Shown: positions 10,777 through 20,447 of the stretch, piece by piece | Numbering within the stretch: position 1 is the stretch's first letter | Layout: each line of letters begins with the position of its first letter | NCBI RefSeq assembly: GCF_900446255.1 | Contig: NZ_UIGI01000001.1 | Coordinates: forward strand, 2,630,763-2,694,762 | DNA length: 64,000 bases | Direction of reading: 5' to 3' | DNA from: Buttiauxella agrestis | GTDB taxonomy: Bacteria; Pseudomonadota; Gammaproteobacteria; Enterobacterales; Enterobacteriaceae | Made by a program: the position numbers and the translations under genes | Notes under the pieces: model-generated | Seen by the model: the letters and a program-made list of their open reading frames with translations, nothing else | The model's database searches: none | Told to the model about the DNA's origin: nothing

Positions 10777-11384
10777 GGTAGTGGGCTTCTTATTTCAATA
10801 ATCTCAAAGTACTTAGAAACTAACTCAACGAAGCTTCTCTTTGACCAATGCTGTAAGTGACCCGGAGTATTTCCAAAACGGGTAATATATTTGCCTCTTG
10901 CAAGATTTAATGCACACCACAACGGCTCTTGCGGCACGCTGACAATAAGGTGTTTTCTGGCTACTCGTTGAAGAGCTTTCAAACCGGACTCAGGATCTTC
11001 CAAATGCTCAAGTACCTCGCAACAAACCACCAGGTCAGCGCTGTCTTGAACTGTATCAAGATCGTATATGCTACGAGCTTCAAACAGCGAAGGTGACAAC
11101 TCTTGTTTTTTGGCATTTTCTCTTGCGATATCAATAACATCAACAGAGAAGTCACAGCCTCTTGCTGACAGCCCTTTTTCATTCCAGGAGAGCACCCAGT
11201 AACCTTCCCCACAGCCAATTTCGTGTATCGATTCAGGTGATGCCTTATTCACGAGTTCCGATAATGTCGACTCAAATCCATTCATCATCCATTTTACAAT
11301 TGGGTTACGTGAGCCGTACTTATCGTAGGTATTGCCAATAACTATGCCATTTTCTTTTGCACCACCTGCAATTTTGATACTCAT
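10743..11384 (-). CDS. Class I SAM-dependent methyltransferase
   Basis: 213 aa with a Rossmann-type SAM-binding motif I, HEIGCGEGYW, at about residue 56, then an acidic end to strand 2 (CDFSVDVID) and CCEVLEHLEDPE, the usual motif of the UbiG/Methyltransf_11-type fold. The substrate is unknown. Its place between a GT2 glycosyltransferase and a flippase-like protein suggests methylation of a sugar or lipid-linked intermediate (inference). It overlaps the preceding GT2 gene by 4 bases. Confidence 0.86.
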   Translation of the reverse strand: MSIKIAGGAKENGIVIGNTYDKYGSRNPIVKWMMNGFESTLSELVNKASPESIHEIGCGEGYWVLSWNEKGLSARGCDFSVDVIDIARENAKKQELSPSLFEARSIYDLDTVQDSADLVVCCEVLEHLEDPESGLKALQRVARKHLIVSVPQEPLWCALNLARGKYITRFGNTPGHLQHWSKRSFVELVSKYFEIIEIRSPLPWTMLLCRPRD

Positions 11385-12394
11385 AAGTTGTCTCTCGTTT
11401 TTTTATCGACTGTCACGAATGTGAGTTCACTGTCGTTTTTAACCACAGCAGGATCCTGATTTTGAGGCAAATTCGCCGTTTTAAAACGAATATCTTCGAG
11501 CAGTTTTCGGTTCGCTGCCATAAGATCGGCTAGAAAAGCCACAAGTAAAGTCTGAAAACCCATACCAAGCATAATGGACGCCAGGATCAGAGATTGAACA
11601 TATCCATCGCCATTTCCATGCAAGTAATGCCATACAAAACGTAGGCCAATTAGCAAGCCGGCACTAAAAAGAACAGCACCGATGGTCGCAAAAAAACTAA
11701 ATGGTCTATAAATCATGAAAATACGAATGATGGTAACGATACTACGCTTGATATAAGAGGGAATGCTTTTTACAAGACGCGATGGACGGAGGTCTTCATT
11801 GACACGAATGGGAACTGAAACAATGGACATATTTTTCTGTCCAGCCTGAATAATGGTTTCGAGCGTGTACGTATAATCATTGAAAACCATAAGACGCTGG
11901 GCAGCAGCACGACTGATTGCTCGAAAGCCGCTCGGGGCGTCAGGAATATCAGTATTGCTTGCTATGCGAACGACCCAACTCCCTAGCTTCTGCAACATTT
12001 TCTTGACCGGCGAGAAATGTTCGATGACGCCAATAGGTCGTGCACCGACCACTATCTCAGCTTGGTGTTGGATAATTGGTAAGGTCAGCGCGGGTATATC
12101 GTCTGCATTGTACTGGTTGTCAGCATCTGTATTAACAATAACATCAGCCCCTAAACGAAGGCTTGCCTCCAGTCCTGTCATAAAAGCCTTGGCTAATCCT
12201 TTATTACCGGAGTGTCGGACGATGTGATCAACACCGTGTGCACGGGCAACTTCAACGGTATCGTCCTGGCTACCATCATCAATAATTAGCCACTCGACAG
12301 AAGCAAAACCAGGAACTGCACGCGGCAGAGCAGAAAGGGCAACAGAAAGAGTCTGAGCTTCGTTAAAACACGGAATTTGTATAATTAACTTCAT
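11381..12394 (-). CDS. Family 2 glycosyltransferase (polyprenyl-phosphate sugar transferase, DPM1/GtrB type)
   Basis: 337 aa. The cytosolic GT-A domain begins IIQIPCFNEAQTLSVAL and has the DDGS motif, the metal-binding NTDADNQYNADD block and GFRAIS. Two long hydrophobic segments near residues 225-290 anchor it. This is the layout of dolichol/undecaprenyl-phosphate mannosyl- or glucosyltransferases such as GtrB and ArnC relatives, which load one sugar from a nucleotide sugar onto a lipid carrier. It is the first gene of the four-gene unit; the 374 bases upstream up to the small ORF at 12769 must hold its promoter. Confidence 0.88.
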   Translation of the reverse strand: MKLIIQIPCFNEAQTLSVALSALPRAVPGFASVEWLIIDDGSQDDTVEVARAHGVDHIVRHSGNKGLAKAFMTGLEASLRLGADVIVNTDADNQYNADDIPALTLPIIQHQAEIVVGARPIGVIEHFSPVKKMLQKLGSWVVRIASNTDIPDAPSGFRAISRAAAQRLMVFNDYTYTLETIIQAGQKNMSIVSVPIRVNEDLRPSRLVKSIPSYIKRSIVTIIRIFMIYRPFSFFATIGAVLFSAGLLIGLRFVWHYLHGNGDGYVQSLILASIMLGMGFQTLLVAFLADLMAANRKLLEDIRFKTANLPQNQDPAVVKNDSELTFVTVDKKTRDNL

Positions 12395-13257
12395 TTATTC
12401 TCACTTTGCTCTGATAGGGCTCTTGCTGTGATGCCCACGGCAAGAGGAACGCTCTCTTAGGCGCGTCAAGAATTATTAATTATTTTGCCGTTTACTGGAA
12501 GGACAACATTAGAAATCATAAAAGTTTAAATAAGCAGGGGTTATCTAATGAAAGGTTCGTTACTCTTCACATCACAAATATTGTGGTTTTTTTATACAGA
12601 TTTTGAGTGTGGTTTGTAGAGAGGCATACGAACAGCGGGTTACAAAGAAAAGTAAGCCCCATCAAACCATAGAATGTAAATATGCAGTCATGACTCCACT
12701 TAGTCTTCCGGCTAACACAATGTGCTGATGAGTTCTGCCCGGTATATCTATTTTTATTCTTTAAACTTCTACAACAACATAAAGATCAATAAGAACGACG
12801 AGACTAAAAAAGAAAGCCCAAACCATTGGGTATAAAGCAATGCAAAAGCGAACAAGCTATTCATCATCCACCAAAAGAAAATGCGCTTACGCAGTCCATT
12901 CCAGTCATATTGTGGGTAACAGATTTTTAGAATAAAAATAGTTAATGTTGTCAGAATAATCAAAACGTTGTCATCCTTGAAACGCAGGCACAGTCAGTGA
13001 ATGAGCACGGTATAAGCTCATTATGTACGGAATAAATTTTAAGCAATATTAACTGTGTGGAAATTGTTTTGCAATTAGTGTTATTTGATATTAAGAAATA
13101 AAAATAAGCACGTTAAATCAATGGATTGGATTTAATCAAACAGGAAAGAATAACTTTAAAATATATAATTTGAATGATGTATTCACGAAACAAATTACAT
13201 TGAGATAAAGATTTGCAGGGAATGAATGAGACGAGGAATAGAGAGCTGGTGGAATAT
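12395..13257. other. AT-rich, gene-poor gap upstream of the glycan cluster
   Basis: About 860 bases visibly richer in A/T than the flanking ddc gene. The only candidate gene is the small membrane ORF at 12769-12963. I saw no JUMPstart motif, tRNA, IS end or direct repeat marking an insertion edge. The GT2 promoter must lie at the left end. Confidence 0.5.
12769..12963 (-). CDS. Possible small membrane protein (TTG start), unrecognised
   Basis: A 64-aa reading frame with two strongly hydrophobic stretches around a short basic loop (GLRKRIFFWW), so it would be a small integral membrane protein. The initiation codon would be TTG at 12963, with AAGGA about 10 bases upstream. Its composition (W, F, L rich) can also arise by chance in AT-rich DNA, and I do not recognise a family. 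It stands alone and has the same orientation as the glycan cluster. Confidence 0.33.
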   Translation of the reverse strand: MIILTTLTIFILKICYPQYDWNGLRKRIFFWWMMNSLFAFALLYTQWFGLSFLVSSFLLIFMLL

Positions 13258-13285
13258 AAGAGAGGCGGTTTAAACCGCCTCTCTT
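13258..13285 (-). terminator. Terminator-like 28-bp perfect palindrome after ddc
   Basis: AAGAGAGGCGGTTT followed at once by its exact reverse complement, 11 bases after the ddc stop codon. The folded RNA would be a GC-rich stem with a small loop. The T tract is short, but the placement argues for the dat-ddc terminator. Confidence 0.7.
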
Positions 13286-13296
13286 TGGTAACGTCA

Positions 13297-14787
13297 TTAG
13301 CCGATTAATGGCTGGGCTGTTTTCTCAACCAACGCCAGCAGAAGTTTAATATCTTCCAGCGTTACGGTTGGGTTCAGCAATGTCATTTTCAGACAGGTCA
13401 CGCCGTTGTGCTCGGTCACACCCACGTTCGCACGGCCAGAGTCCAGCAGAGCATCACCGATTTTCTGGTTCAGCAGCGCAATGGCTGCATCATCGCTACC
13501 AGCCAGTTGCTCAGGACGGAAACGGAACAGCACGCTCGCCAGTTGTGGTTTCATCACCAGTTCCAGAGACGGTTGTTCAGTCACGTATTGCGCAACTTGC
13601 TGCGCCAGCGTTACACCGTGATCGATGATCGCGGCATATTGCTTCTGACCTAAGGCTTCAAGACCCATCCACAGTTTCAGCGCATCGAAACGACGAGTGG
13701 TCTGCAAAGATTTTGACACCAGATTCGGTACGCCAGCCGCTTCATCGAACTCAGAGTTCAGATAAGCCGCCTGGTAACGCATCAATTCATAGTGACGTGC
13801 TTCTTTGAGCAAGAATGCGCCGCAGCTGATGGTCTGGAAATATTGCTTATGGAAGTCCAGGGTAATGGAATCCACTAATTCAATACCGTCCAGATAGTCA
13901 CGGTACTTCTCGGACATCAGCAATGCCCCGCCCCACGCCGCATCAACATGCACCCAAATCTGGTGCTGCGCCGCAAGGGCCGCGATTTCACGCAGTGGGT
14001 CGATAGCGCCCGCGTCGGTGGTACCGGCAGTCGCGACAATCGCCAGGATTTGCTCGCCGTTAGCCTGAGCCTGTGCCACTTTCTCGCGCAGATCGTTAAT
14101 ATCCATACGCGCGAACTCGTCAGTTTTCACCAACGTCACGGACTGATAGCCAAGGCCCATCAAAGCCATGTTCTTCTGCACGGAGAAGTGCGCATGTTCA
14201 GAACACAGGACTTTAATCTTACGCAGATCGCCGACCAGACCATCTTGTTGGATAGAATGACCCTGACGGGCAAAGAACGCATCACGCGCCAGCATCAGGC
14301 CCATCAGGTTGCTCTGAGTGCCGCCGCTGGTGAATACGCCTGCGTCGCCAGCCTGATAACCAACCTGAGCACGCAGCCATTCAATCAGCTTCATCTCGAT
14401 GATGGTGGCTGACGGGCTTTGGTCCCAGGAGTCCATGCTCTGGTTAGTGGCGTTGATCAGCACTTCTGCCGCCTGGCTGATGACCAGACTTGGGCAATGT
14501 AAGTGCGCAACACACTGCGGGTGATGCACTGACAGACTGTCTTTTAAGAAAAACTCAATCGCACGTTCAATAGCGACCTGGTTGCCCAGGCCCTGAGGAT
14601 TGAAATCCAGCTGAATGCGCTCACGCAATTCAGTCACAGATTTACCCTGATACATCTCAGGTTGCTGTAGCCATTGCACAACAGCCGCGCTGGTCTGTGC
14701 AATCGCCTGCTGGTAGGCTTCAGTGCTTTCGGCTGAGCCTGCCAGAATGGGGTTTAGTTCGGACATCAGATCACTCACTCCACTCAA
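13297..14787 (-). CDS. ddc: L-2,4-diaminobutyrate decarboxylase (PLP-dependent, group II)
   Basis: 496 aa, pyridoxal-phosphate decarboxylase of the DABA/glutamate/aromatic amino-acid decarboxylase family. Visible family blocks are [52 protein letters not shown] and the PLP lysine in LDFHKQYFQ. It removes CO2 from L-2,4-diaminobutyrate to give 1,3-diaminopropane. Assignment rests on overall resemblance to Acinetobacter/Enterobacter Ddc and on the 4-base overlap with dat upstream, which makes the substrate. Confidence 0.92.
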   Translation of the reverse strand: MSGVSDLMSELNPILAGSAESTEAYQQAIAQTSAAVVQWLQQPEMYQGKSVTELRERIQLDFNPQGLGNQVAIERAIEFFLKDSLSVHHPQCVAHLHCPSLVISQAAEVLINATNQSMDSWDQSPSATIIEMKLIEWLRAQVGYQAGDAGVFTSGGTQSNLMGLMLARDAFFARQGHSIQQDGLVGDLRKIKVLCSEHAHFSVQKNMALMGLGYQSVTLVKTDEFARMDINDLREKVAQAQANGEQILAIVATAGTTDAGAIDPLREIAALAAQHQIWVHVDAAWGGALLMSEKYRDYLDGIELVDSITLDFHKQYFQTISCGAFLLKEARHYELMRYQAAYLNSEFDEAAGVPNLVSKSLQTTRRFDALKLWMGLEALGQKQYAAIIDHGVTLAQQVAQYVTEQPSLELVMKPQLASVLFRFRPEQLAGSDDAAIALLNQKIGDALLDSGRANVGVTEHNGVTCLKMTLLNPTVTLEDIKLLLALVEKTAQPLIG

Positions 14788-16169
14788 ACAGGTTTGATGC
14801 CAGACGCCAGCAGCGCTTGCTCAAACTTATCGAGGAAAATAGCCAGCTCATCGTTGGTGATAAGCAGGGATGGCAGCAGACGCAGTACGCAACCGTTACG
14901 ACCACCGCGCTCCAGAATCAGGCCCGCTTTGAAGCAGTTTTTCTGCAACAGTGCGGACAGCTCTGGGTCAGACGGGTAGCAACCCATGTGATCTTTCGCT
15001 TCGTTTGGTTTAACAATCTCAATCCCGATCATTAAGCCCAGACCACGAACCTGGCCGATAACCGGGTAACGTTTTTGCAGGTTAGCCAGTTGGCCTTTCA
15101 GCCATTCGCCCTGTGCCGCAACTTTGTCAGCGATCTTGTTTTCAGTCAGATGCTTAAGCGTAGTCAGGCCGGTTGCCATCGCCAGTTGGTTACCACGGAA
15201 AGTACCGGTGTGGTGGCCAGGTGACCATGCATCGAACTCTTTCTTAATGCCCAATACAGCCAGTGGCAAGCCGCCGCCTACTGCTTTAGACATAACGATG
15301 ATGTCTGGCTCAATACCGGCGTGCTCGTAAGCAAACAGTTTACCGGTACGGCAGAAGCCAGCCTGGACTTCATCGATGATCAGCAGAATGCCGTGTTCTT
15401 TAGTGACTTTACGAATGCGCTGCAACCACTCGGCAGGTGCCGGGTTAACGCCGCCTTCGCCCTGAACCGCTTCCAGAATGACTGCCGCAGGTTTGCGCAC
15501 GCCACTCTCAACGTCGTTAATCAGGTTTTCGAAGTAGTAAGTTAATGCTTTAACGCCAGCGTCACCGCCAATACCCAGTGGGCAGCGGTACTGATGCGGG
15601 TAAGGCATGAACTGAACTTCTGGCATCATGCCGTCAACCGCTTCTTTCGGAGACAAATTACCTGTCACAGAAAGTGCGCCATGGGTCATGCCATGGTAGC
15701 CGCCGGAGAAGCTGATAATGCCTGCACGGCCTGTGACTTTTTTAGCCAGTTTCAGCGCCGCTTCAACCGCATCCGCACCGGATGGGCCAGTGAATTGCAG
15801 GCAATACTCTTTACCCTGTCCCGGCAATAAAGAGAGAAGATATTCAGAGAACTGATCTTTCAACGGAGTTGTCAGATCCAAAGTATGTAACGGCAAGCCG
15901 CTGGTAATGACGTTTTGGATGCTTTGCAGCACATCAGGGTGATTATGACCAAGGGCAAGCGTACCTGCACCAGCCAGACAATCAAGATATTGATTATTCT
16001 CCACATCGGTAATCCAAACGCCGTTTGCCTGAGCGATAGCTAAAGGCAGTTTGCGCGGATAACTCCTGACATTCGATTCAAATTCAGCCTGTCGGGCCAA
16101 ATAGGTTTCATTGTTACCATTTAATGAATTAGCACCTAAACTATCAATACGGACTTTATCCGTCATCAT
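14784..16169 (-). CDS. dat: L-2,4-diaminobutyrate:2-oxoglutarate 4-aminotransferase
   Basis: 461 aa class III PLP aminotransferase. It matches Acinetobacter Dat closely by eye, for example [67 protein letters not shown] and the PLP lysine in [14 protein letters not shown]. It converts aspartate semialdehyde plus glutamate to diaminobutyrate. It is first in a two-gene operon with ddc (overlap ATGA). Two consecutive ATG codons follow the GGGAGAGAT ribosome site; either could be used. Confidence 0.93.
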   Translation of the reverse strand: MMTDKVRIDSLGANSLNGNNETYLARQAEFESNVRSYPRKLPLAIAQANGVWITDVENNQYLDCLAGAGTLALGHNHPDVLQSIQNVITSGLPLHTLDLTTPLKDQFSEYLLSLLPGQGKEYCLQFTGPSGADAVEAALKLAKKVTGRAGIISFSGGYHGMTHGALSVTGNLSPKEAVDGMMPEVQFMPYPHQYRCPLGIGGDAGVKALTYYFENLINDVESGVRKPAAVILEAVQGEGGVNPAPAEWLQRIRKVTKEHGILLIIDEVQAGFCRTGKLFAYEHAGIEPDIIVMSKAVGGGLPLAVLGIKKEFDAWSPGHHTGTFRGNQLAMATGLTTLKHLTENKIADKVAAQGEWLKGQLANLQKRYPVIGQVRGLGLMIGIEIVKPNEAKDHMGCYPSDPELSALLQKNCFKAGLILERGGRNGCVLRLLPSLLITNDELAIFLDKFEQALLASGIKPV

Positions 16170-16694
16170 ATCTCTCCCACAACTGCCGATTCGTTAATCA
16201 GCCGTTGAATAATTAAATGTAGAAAAACTGACCACTCTGTAAAAAACGCCGTCAATATAGGTTCTTTTCTCTCTCTACTCAATATTTTATTTTGTTAATG
16301 TCTGTATGTTGTCTTAATGTTTTTATCTTGTGTTTATTTTATGAAAATCAGTGCGTTATCTATACTGTAGTGATTTACTCTAAAAATCAGTGTTTGGGTG
16401 GACTTTACGTTCAGCACTTTGCTAATTTTCAGACATATCATTCAAGATATTGGCGCTGCATAAAGAATACAAACAGGCATTTTCTCGTCCGTCAGGCGGG
16501 GAAGTTGTGTGGCTTTATGAGGGAAGATCATTCTTAATAAGGAAAGAACGTATAAAATATAAGGCGAATATAATAAATAGAATAAAAACCAGCCGCTGCG
16601 TTTAAATTAGCCAGCTGATAAAATAAGCTTTTATTTCAAATAACATCTCAACAAGCAAAAAAATTGTATGGCGATAAGGCCATGACATTCATTT
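16170..16694. other. Intergenic region upstream of dat
   Basis: 525 bases, AT-rich. It must hold the dat promoter near its left end. An 81-codon frame on the + strand (16292-16537) has no ribosome site and an odd composition, so I do not call it. I see no other gene or clear terminator. Confidence 0.5.
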
Positions 16695-17006
16695 TTAATG
16701 ACGGATTGAACCAGGCTGCCTGAGATTGCCCGTGTGCCCGAATGCGGGCATCGGTGAGGATGTCGACGTTGGGTTAATCGTCTGCGAGTCGCTACCGCTC
16801 AGTCCGGCTACCGTATCGCTTGTGCCGATACCGGCCACCGTATCGCTCCCGAGCAAGTCGCTGGTTCCCTGCGCTGTAATTGTTTGCTTGCTGCTGCTCG
16901 ATGAATTGCCTGAAGCAGAGTTATTAATGGTTGGAGTCATCGTTAATTGCGCGAAGGTTGCGGTGCTAACCAGGGCCAGCACCACGGTCAAAATGAGCTT
17001 TTTCAT
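16695..17006 (-). CDS. Small secreted/periplasmic protein of unknown function
   Basis: 103 aa with a clean signal peptide, MKKLILTVVLALVSTATFA, cut before QLTMTP. There is no lipobox. The mature part is low-complexity, rich in Ser, Thr, Gly and Asn. It holds an imperfect tandem repeat, GSDTVAGIG / TSDTVAGLS. The ribosome site TGAGGAACC is well placed. It lies 60 bases downstream of ydbL on the same strand with no strong terminator between, so it may be the last gene of the ydbH operon. I do not recognise it, and E. coli has no counterpart at this position to my knowledge. Confidence 0.7.
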   Translation of the reverse strand: MKKLILTVVLALVSTATFAQLTMTPTINNSASGNSSSSSKQTITAQGTSDLLGSDTVAGIGTSDTVAGLSGSDSQTINPTSTSSPMPAFGHTGNLRQPGSIRH

Positions 17007-17066
17007 TTATGGTTCCTCACATGCCTTAAGAGCCATTTGAGTGTAGCCCAGCGCCTTACCGTGCGC

Positions 17067-17399
17067 TTATTTTTTCATCCACTGCCCATTTATTCCACGG
17101 ACATACTCACCCGCTTGTGCACGCGCGACTAATTTTTGCCCAGCCAACTCGGCAACCTGATTTGCCGAGATATTATTGCTATCCGCCAGTTTCTGATAAT
17201 TTTGTGAACGCGCTTCGTTGATGCTTTTGACCAGGGCCAGCGTCTCTTTATCTTGTTTGATGGGCGCAATATAGCCGCTATAGGTTTCACCTACGCGCCC
17301 TTGCTGACGCGCCTCGGTGAGCGTCAACGCCATAACCTGCTGGCTCATCAACAAGCTCGTCAATAAAACAGCCTTGAGGATAGTTTTCATCAGGCTCAC
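17067..17399 (-). CDS. ydbL: YdbL, DUF1318 periplasmic protein
   Basis: 110 aa with signal peptide (MSLMKTILKAVLLTSLLMS...VMA) and the DUF1318 block LTLTEARQQGRVGET...GYIAP, ending in a C-terminal RAQAGEYVRGINGQW segment. In E. coli YdbL is a periplasmic partner that helps the YdbH-YnbE bridge between inner and outer membrane work properly. Its start overlaps the ynbE stop by 4 bases. Confidence 0.93.
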   Translation of the reverse strand: MSLMKTILKAVLLTSLLMSQQVMALTLTEARQQGRVGETYSGYIAPIKQDKETLALVKSINEARSQNYQKLADSNNISANQVAELAGQKLVARAQAGEYVRGINGQWMKK

Positions 17400-17596
17400 T
17401 CCTGGCCGAACAGATCACTGCGGTTTTTAAGCAGTGTTTCAACGTCTTTATCTACCTTAATATGAATCTCATGCTCAATTTTCACGTTCATATTAATGGT
17501 GATGGGTTCCTTGGGCGCGGCGACTTCAATACGCGGCGTGCATCCCGTCAGGGTGGCAAACCCTAAAATCATGAGCGTGGCGATGACGATTTTCAT
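17396..17596 (-). CDS. ynbE: YnbE outer-membrane lipoprotein
   Basis: 66 aa lipoprotein with lipobox LTGC (cleavage before Cys19) and a short mature chain of amphipathic beta character (TINMNVKIEHEIHIKVDKDVE). In E. coli YnbE oligomerises and completes the YdbH phospholipid-transport bridge at the outer membrane. It lies between ydbH and ydbL with 4-base overlaps on both sides. Confidence 0.93.
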   Translation of the reverse strand: MKIVIATLMILGFATLTGCTPRIEVAAPKEPITINMNVKIEHEIHIKVDKDVETLLKNRSDLFGQE

Positions 17597-20235
17597 TGTG
17601 TTTCCTCACAAGCTTTATCCCGTGTCTGACAACGCACATCCGGCAATTCGGTATGTTGCTCAAGCCAGGTTTGCAAATTATCCCCAAAACGCAAACTGCG
17701 CCAAAGCGTAAAGAGGTTTTCCTGATGGCTATAGTTCAGCCGAACCGCATTCCTTTTCCCTTCAACCTGGCTTATGCCCTGCACATTCGCCTGCAAAGTT
17801 AGCACGCCCAGATTATCTAAATTGATATGGGTCCAGGAATGGGAAATTTCCATGTATCGCAACCAGTTAACCGCAACACCTGCGGCAATATTGTTTTCGA
17901 CAATGGCATCTGCCATGTCTTTATCCAACCTTAACGTCAACGGCCCAGGGTTGGTTAGCCAGCCATCTTTAATGATCCACTGCGGATGGTTGAGCCACAG
18001 AGGCAGCGCCCCGTTAACGCGCCCGGACATAGTGAATTGTTTAGGATTGACCGCCGTTACCAACTCACTCGAAGAGATGTTCTCTAAGCGTAGCAAGGCG
18101 GCATCGTGCTGAGGCAGGCGGAGCTGTTGCACACGAAGTTTTCCGCCCAGAATATCGACATTAACATTACTGAGCATCAGTGGCTGCGCTTCGCTCCACG
18201 GATACCAGCCTTCAAGATCGGCGGTAATATTGGTGGAACTGAATTGGTTTTTAACTTCGGCAATGCGCAGCGTGACCGGGCCGTCCGTTCCCAACTGCCA
18301 CGTGCTATGACTAAAGCGGAACGGCAGCACAAAATCGACGCCATTAATCTGGTTATCGGGCATCCAGACGCTGCCGTTTTTCACCACGCCATGACCGCCT
18401 GCTTCAAAGCCTTGTCCGGCCGCCGCGGAAAATGCGATCTGCGAATACAGCGTTCCCTCTTTTAAGGTCATCTTCCAGTCGGCGGGGATCAGCGGCTGGA
18501 ACACGGTCAGGCCCTGTTGCGGCCACCACGCATTGCCTCGCAGGCGCTCGCCATCCCAGCGGCCATTCACGCGCACCGGGCCAATCGCCCCCGCGTGTAA
18601 GTCTCCTTTATACTGGAACGAAGTCGGGTCTTCGCCGTTCACGCTGAACGTTAATATTGATGGAGGGAGCGTGCTGCCACCGCTAAAAGTGGTTTCTCCG
18701 GCATTCAGCGTGAATGTTCCATCAAACGACGGGGCATTCACGGCACGTTGCCAGTGCAAGGGTTTTTCCAGTTTCAGGCGCGGTTGAGTGACTAACATCG
18801 AGCCATACTGAAGTTTATCGAACCCTGTGGAAAGCGAGCTAAGTTCGATGACGCTATCGCGCCATTCACCCTGACCACGCACATCCCACTTCGCCTGCAT
18901 TGGATTGAACTCGCCATTACCCCAGTATTTCCAGCGCCACAATCCGGCATCGGGTAAAAAGTTGTCCGCTCGCCCGTCCAGATGGAGCACGAAACTTCCC
19001 ATCTCGTTTTCATGAGCGCGAACAATCGCCTGCAAACGCCCATCCACACCCTGCTGCGAGACACTGACACCCGCCAGCGGCCAACGAATTTCATCCACAT
19101 CTATAGAATCAATCACCCGTCCACGTGAACGTAAAAGCGCGCCCGGGCGGAACAGCAGTTTAGGGTCGGCAATGGCACCGCTAATTTCCCCGGGCAACAT
19201 CGCGTAAAACACCATCCCATTTTGCTTTGCCTCACCGGTTAACTGCACCGGCAATGCGCTATTTTCGAGGCTGAGTTTCCCAGGGCCAATATTGAGCACC
19301 GCATTGCCTTTACCAGCGCTGCCCTGAGTGATGACGTTCATCCGACCGCTGATCACCGCGTTTTCGAGCCCCTTCCTCCAGTCATCTACCCGCAGGGCAA
19401 CACCCCCACGCAACGGGAAACCGGCGTACGGCCAGAACCACTGTCCACCATTCACTTCAAAAATGTTTTCACTGATTGCCCAGGGCAAACTGAGCAGCGC
19501 TTCGGCCGAGCCAGGTTTAGACACAATAAAAGTGCCCTCTTCTTCGCTCCAGTCCAGCACCAGATCCACCAGTTCAGGCTCCTGCGGAATGCGCAACTTC
19601 GTGGATAAATGCCCCTGTTCCGGCACTCCATCGGTCATTAACGGCAGCGTGACCGTTCCGGCTAACTCCACGGGTTCCATGCCCGCCAGTGCCTGAATTT
19701 TTAGCTTTTTCAGCTCCAGTATTTGCCCGTTCAACTGCGCATCAACAGTTATTGATGCCCCATCGTAATGCAGAGACTGTTGCTGGGGAGTCAGCGTCAG
19801 ACGCAAAGCGCCGGAGAACTGTTGAAACGGGGTCACATTGACCCTATCTATAGTTAACAAGCTTTCAGGCAGCAATGATTGCCACTCTTGCAAAGAGCGA
19901 GGTGCCGCAGGTGCGGAGGCGTCAGATGGGATTTTACTCAGGCAATCAATGTTCAGATTCAGCGTGTTCAGATGGATGCGCCAGCGTTTTGGGTGACTCA
20001 GCGTGGCGTCTTTGAGGGTGGCGAGTTCACAATCCCCGGCAAGGTAGCGCAGATCGGGCACCAGAATGGCACCACGGGCAAAGCGTGGGCTGGCCTCCAT
20101 GGCGATTCGCGTCCCTTGCGGCAGCCAAATCCCGGCAAGCGTCGGTAGCCAATGGGCTATAGTCATCAAGAGCGTTAGTGGCAACAGGATGAGTATCAGC
20201 ACCAGTGCAATAATGGCTTTATATTTACCCTTCAT
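17593..20235 (-). CDS. ydbH: YdbH, AsmA-like intermembrane phospholipid transport protein
   Basis: 880 aa (about 879 in E. coli). One N-terminal membrane anchor (residues 6-28) is followed by a very long beta-rich region of the AsmA-like/TamB-YhdP-YdbH class. These proteins form a hydrophobic groove carrying phospholipids across the periplasm. It is first of the ydbH-ynbE-ydbL operon and divergent from ldhA, as in E. coli. The stop overlaps the ynbE start by 4 bases. Confidence 0.94.
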   Translation of the reverse strand: MKGKYKAIIALVLILILLPLTLLMTIAHWLPTLAGIWLPQGTRIAMEASPRFARGAILVPDLRYLAGDCELATLKDATLSHPKRWRIHLNTLNLNIDCLSKIPSDASAPAAPRSLQEWQSLLPESLLTIDRVNVTPFQQFSGALRLTLTPQQQSLHYDGASITVDAQLNGQILELKKLKIQALAGMEPVELAGTVTLPLMTDGVPEQGHLSTKLRIPQEPELVDLVLDWSEEEGTFIVSKPGSAEALLSLPWAISENIFEVNGGQWFWPYAGFPLRGGVALRVDDWRKGLENAVISGRMNVITQGSAGKGNAVLNIGPGKLSLENSALPVQLTGEAKQNGMVFYAMLPGEISGAIADPKLLFRPGALLRSRGRVIDSIDVDEIRWPLAGVSVSQQGVDGRLQAIVRAHENEMGSFVLHLDGRADNFLPDAGLWRWKYWGNGEFNPMQAKWDVRGQGEWRDSVIELSSLSTGFDKLQYGSMLVTQPRLKLEKPLHWQRAVNAPSFDGTFTLNAGETTFSGGSTLPPSILTFSVNGEDPTSFQYKGDLHAGAIGPVRVNGRWDGERLRGNAWWPQQGLTVFQPLIPADWKMTLKEGTLYSQIAFSAAAGQGFEAGGHGVVKNGSVWMPDNQINGVDFVLPFRFSHSTWQLGTDGPVTLRIAEVKNQFSSTNITADLEGWYPWSEAQPLMLSNVNVDILGGKLRVQQLRLPQHDAALLRLENISSSELVTAVNPKQFTMSGRVNGALPLWLNHPQWIIKDGWLTNPGPLTLRLDKDMADAIVENNIAAGVAVNWLRYMEISHSWTHINLDNLGVLTLQANVQGISQVEGKRNAVRLNYSHQENLFTLWRSLRFGDNLQTWLEQHTELPDVRCQTRDKACEETQ

Positions 20236-20447
20236 GGGTGGTTAATATCCTGATTCAGCGACAATTTAAGCCGACATATGCAATGATTCTTGCATGATTC
20301 GGTCCGGGCGTGAAGGTCATGTCTGGTTTAAGCGTAGCTAACCTTCAGTTAGCAGCAGAATTATGTCGCTAAAATTAAATTTTAAAATTTGTAAGAATTT
20401 TTTAAGCGTGGTAATTTTACACTAATATCATTCTGGAGATAAGTCCC

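Noticed and set aside
16292-16537. 81-codon frame upstream of dat on the + strand
   Set aside because: No ribosome site, Cys/Tyr-rich chance-like composition, and it overlies the expected dat promoter.
16726-17040. 104-codon frame on the + strand over the small secreted protein gene
   Set aside because: Antisense shadow. The minus-strand frame has a signal peptide and a ribosome site; this one has neither.
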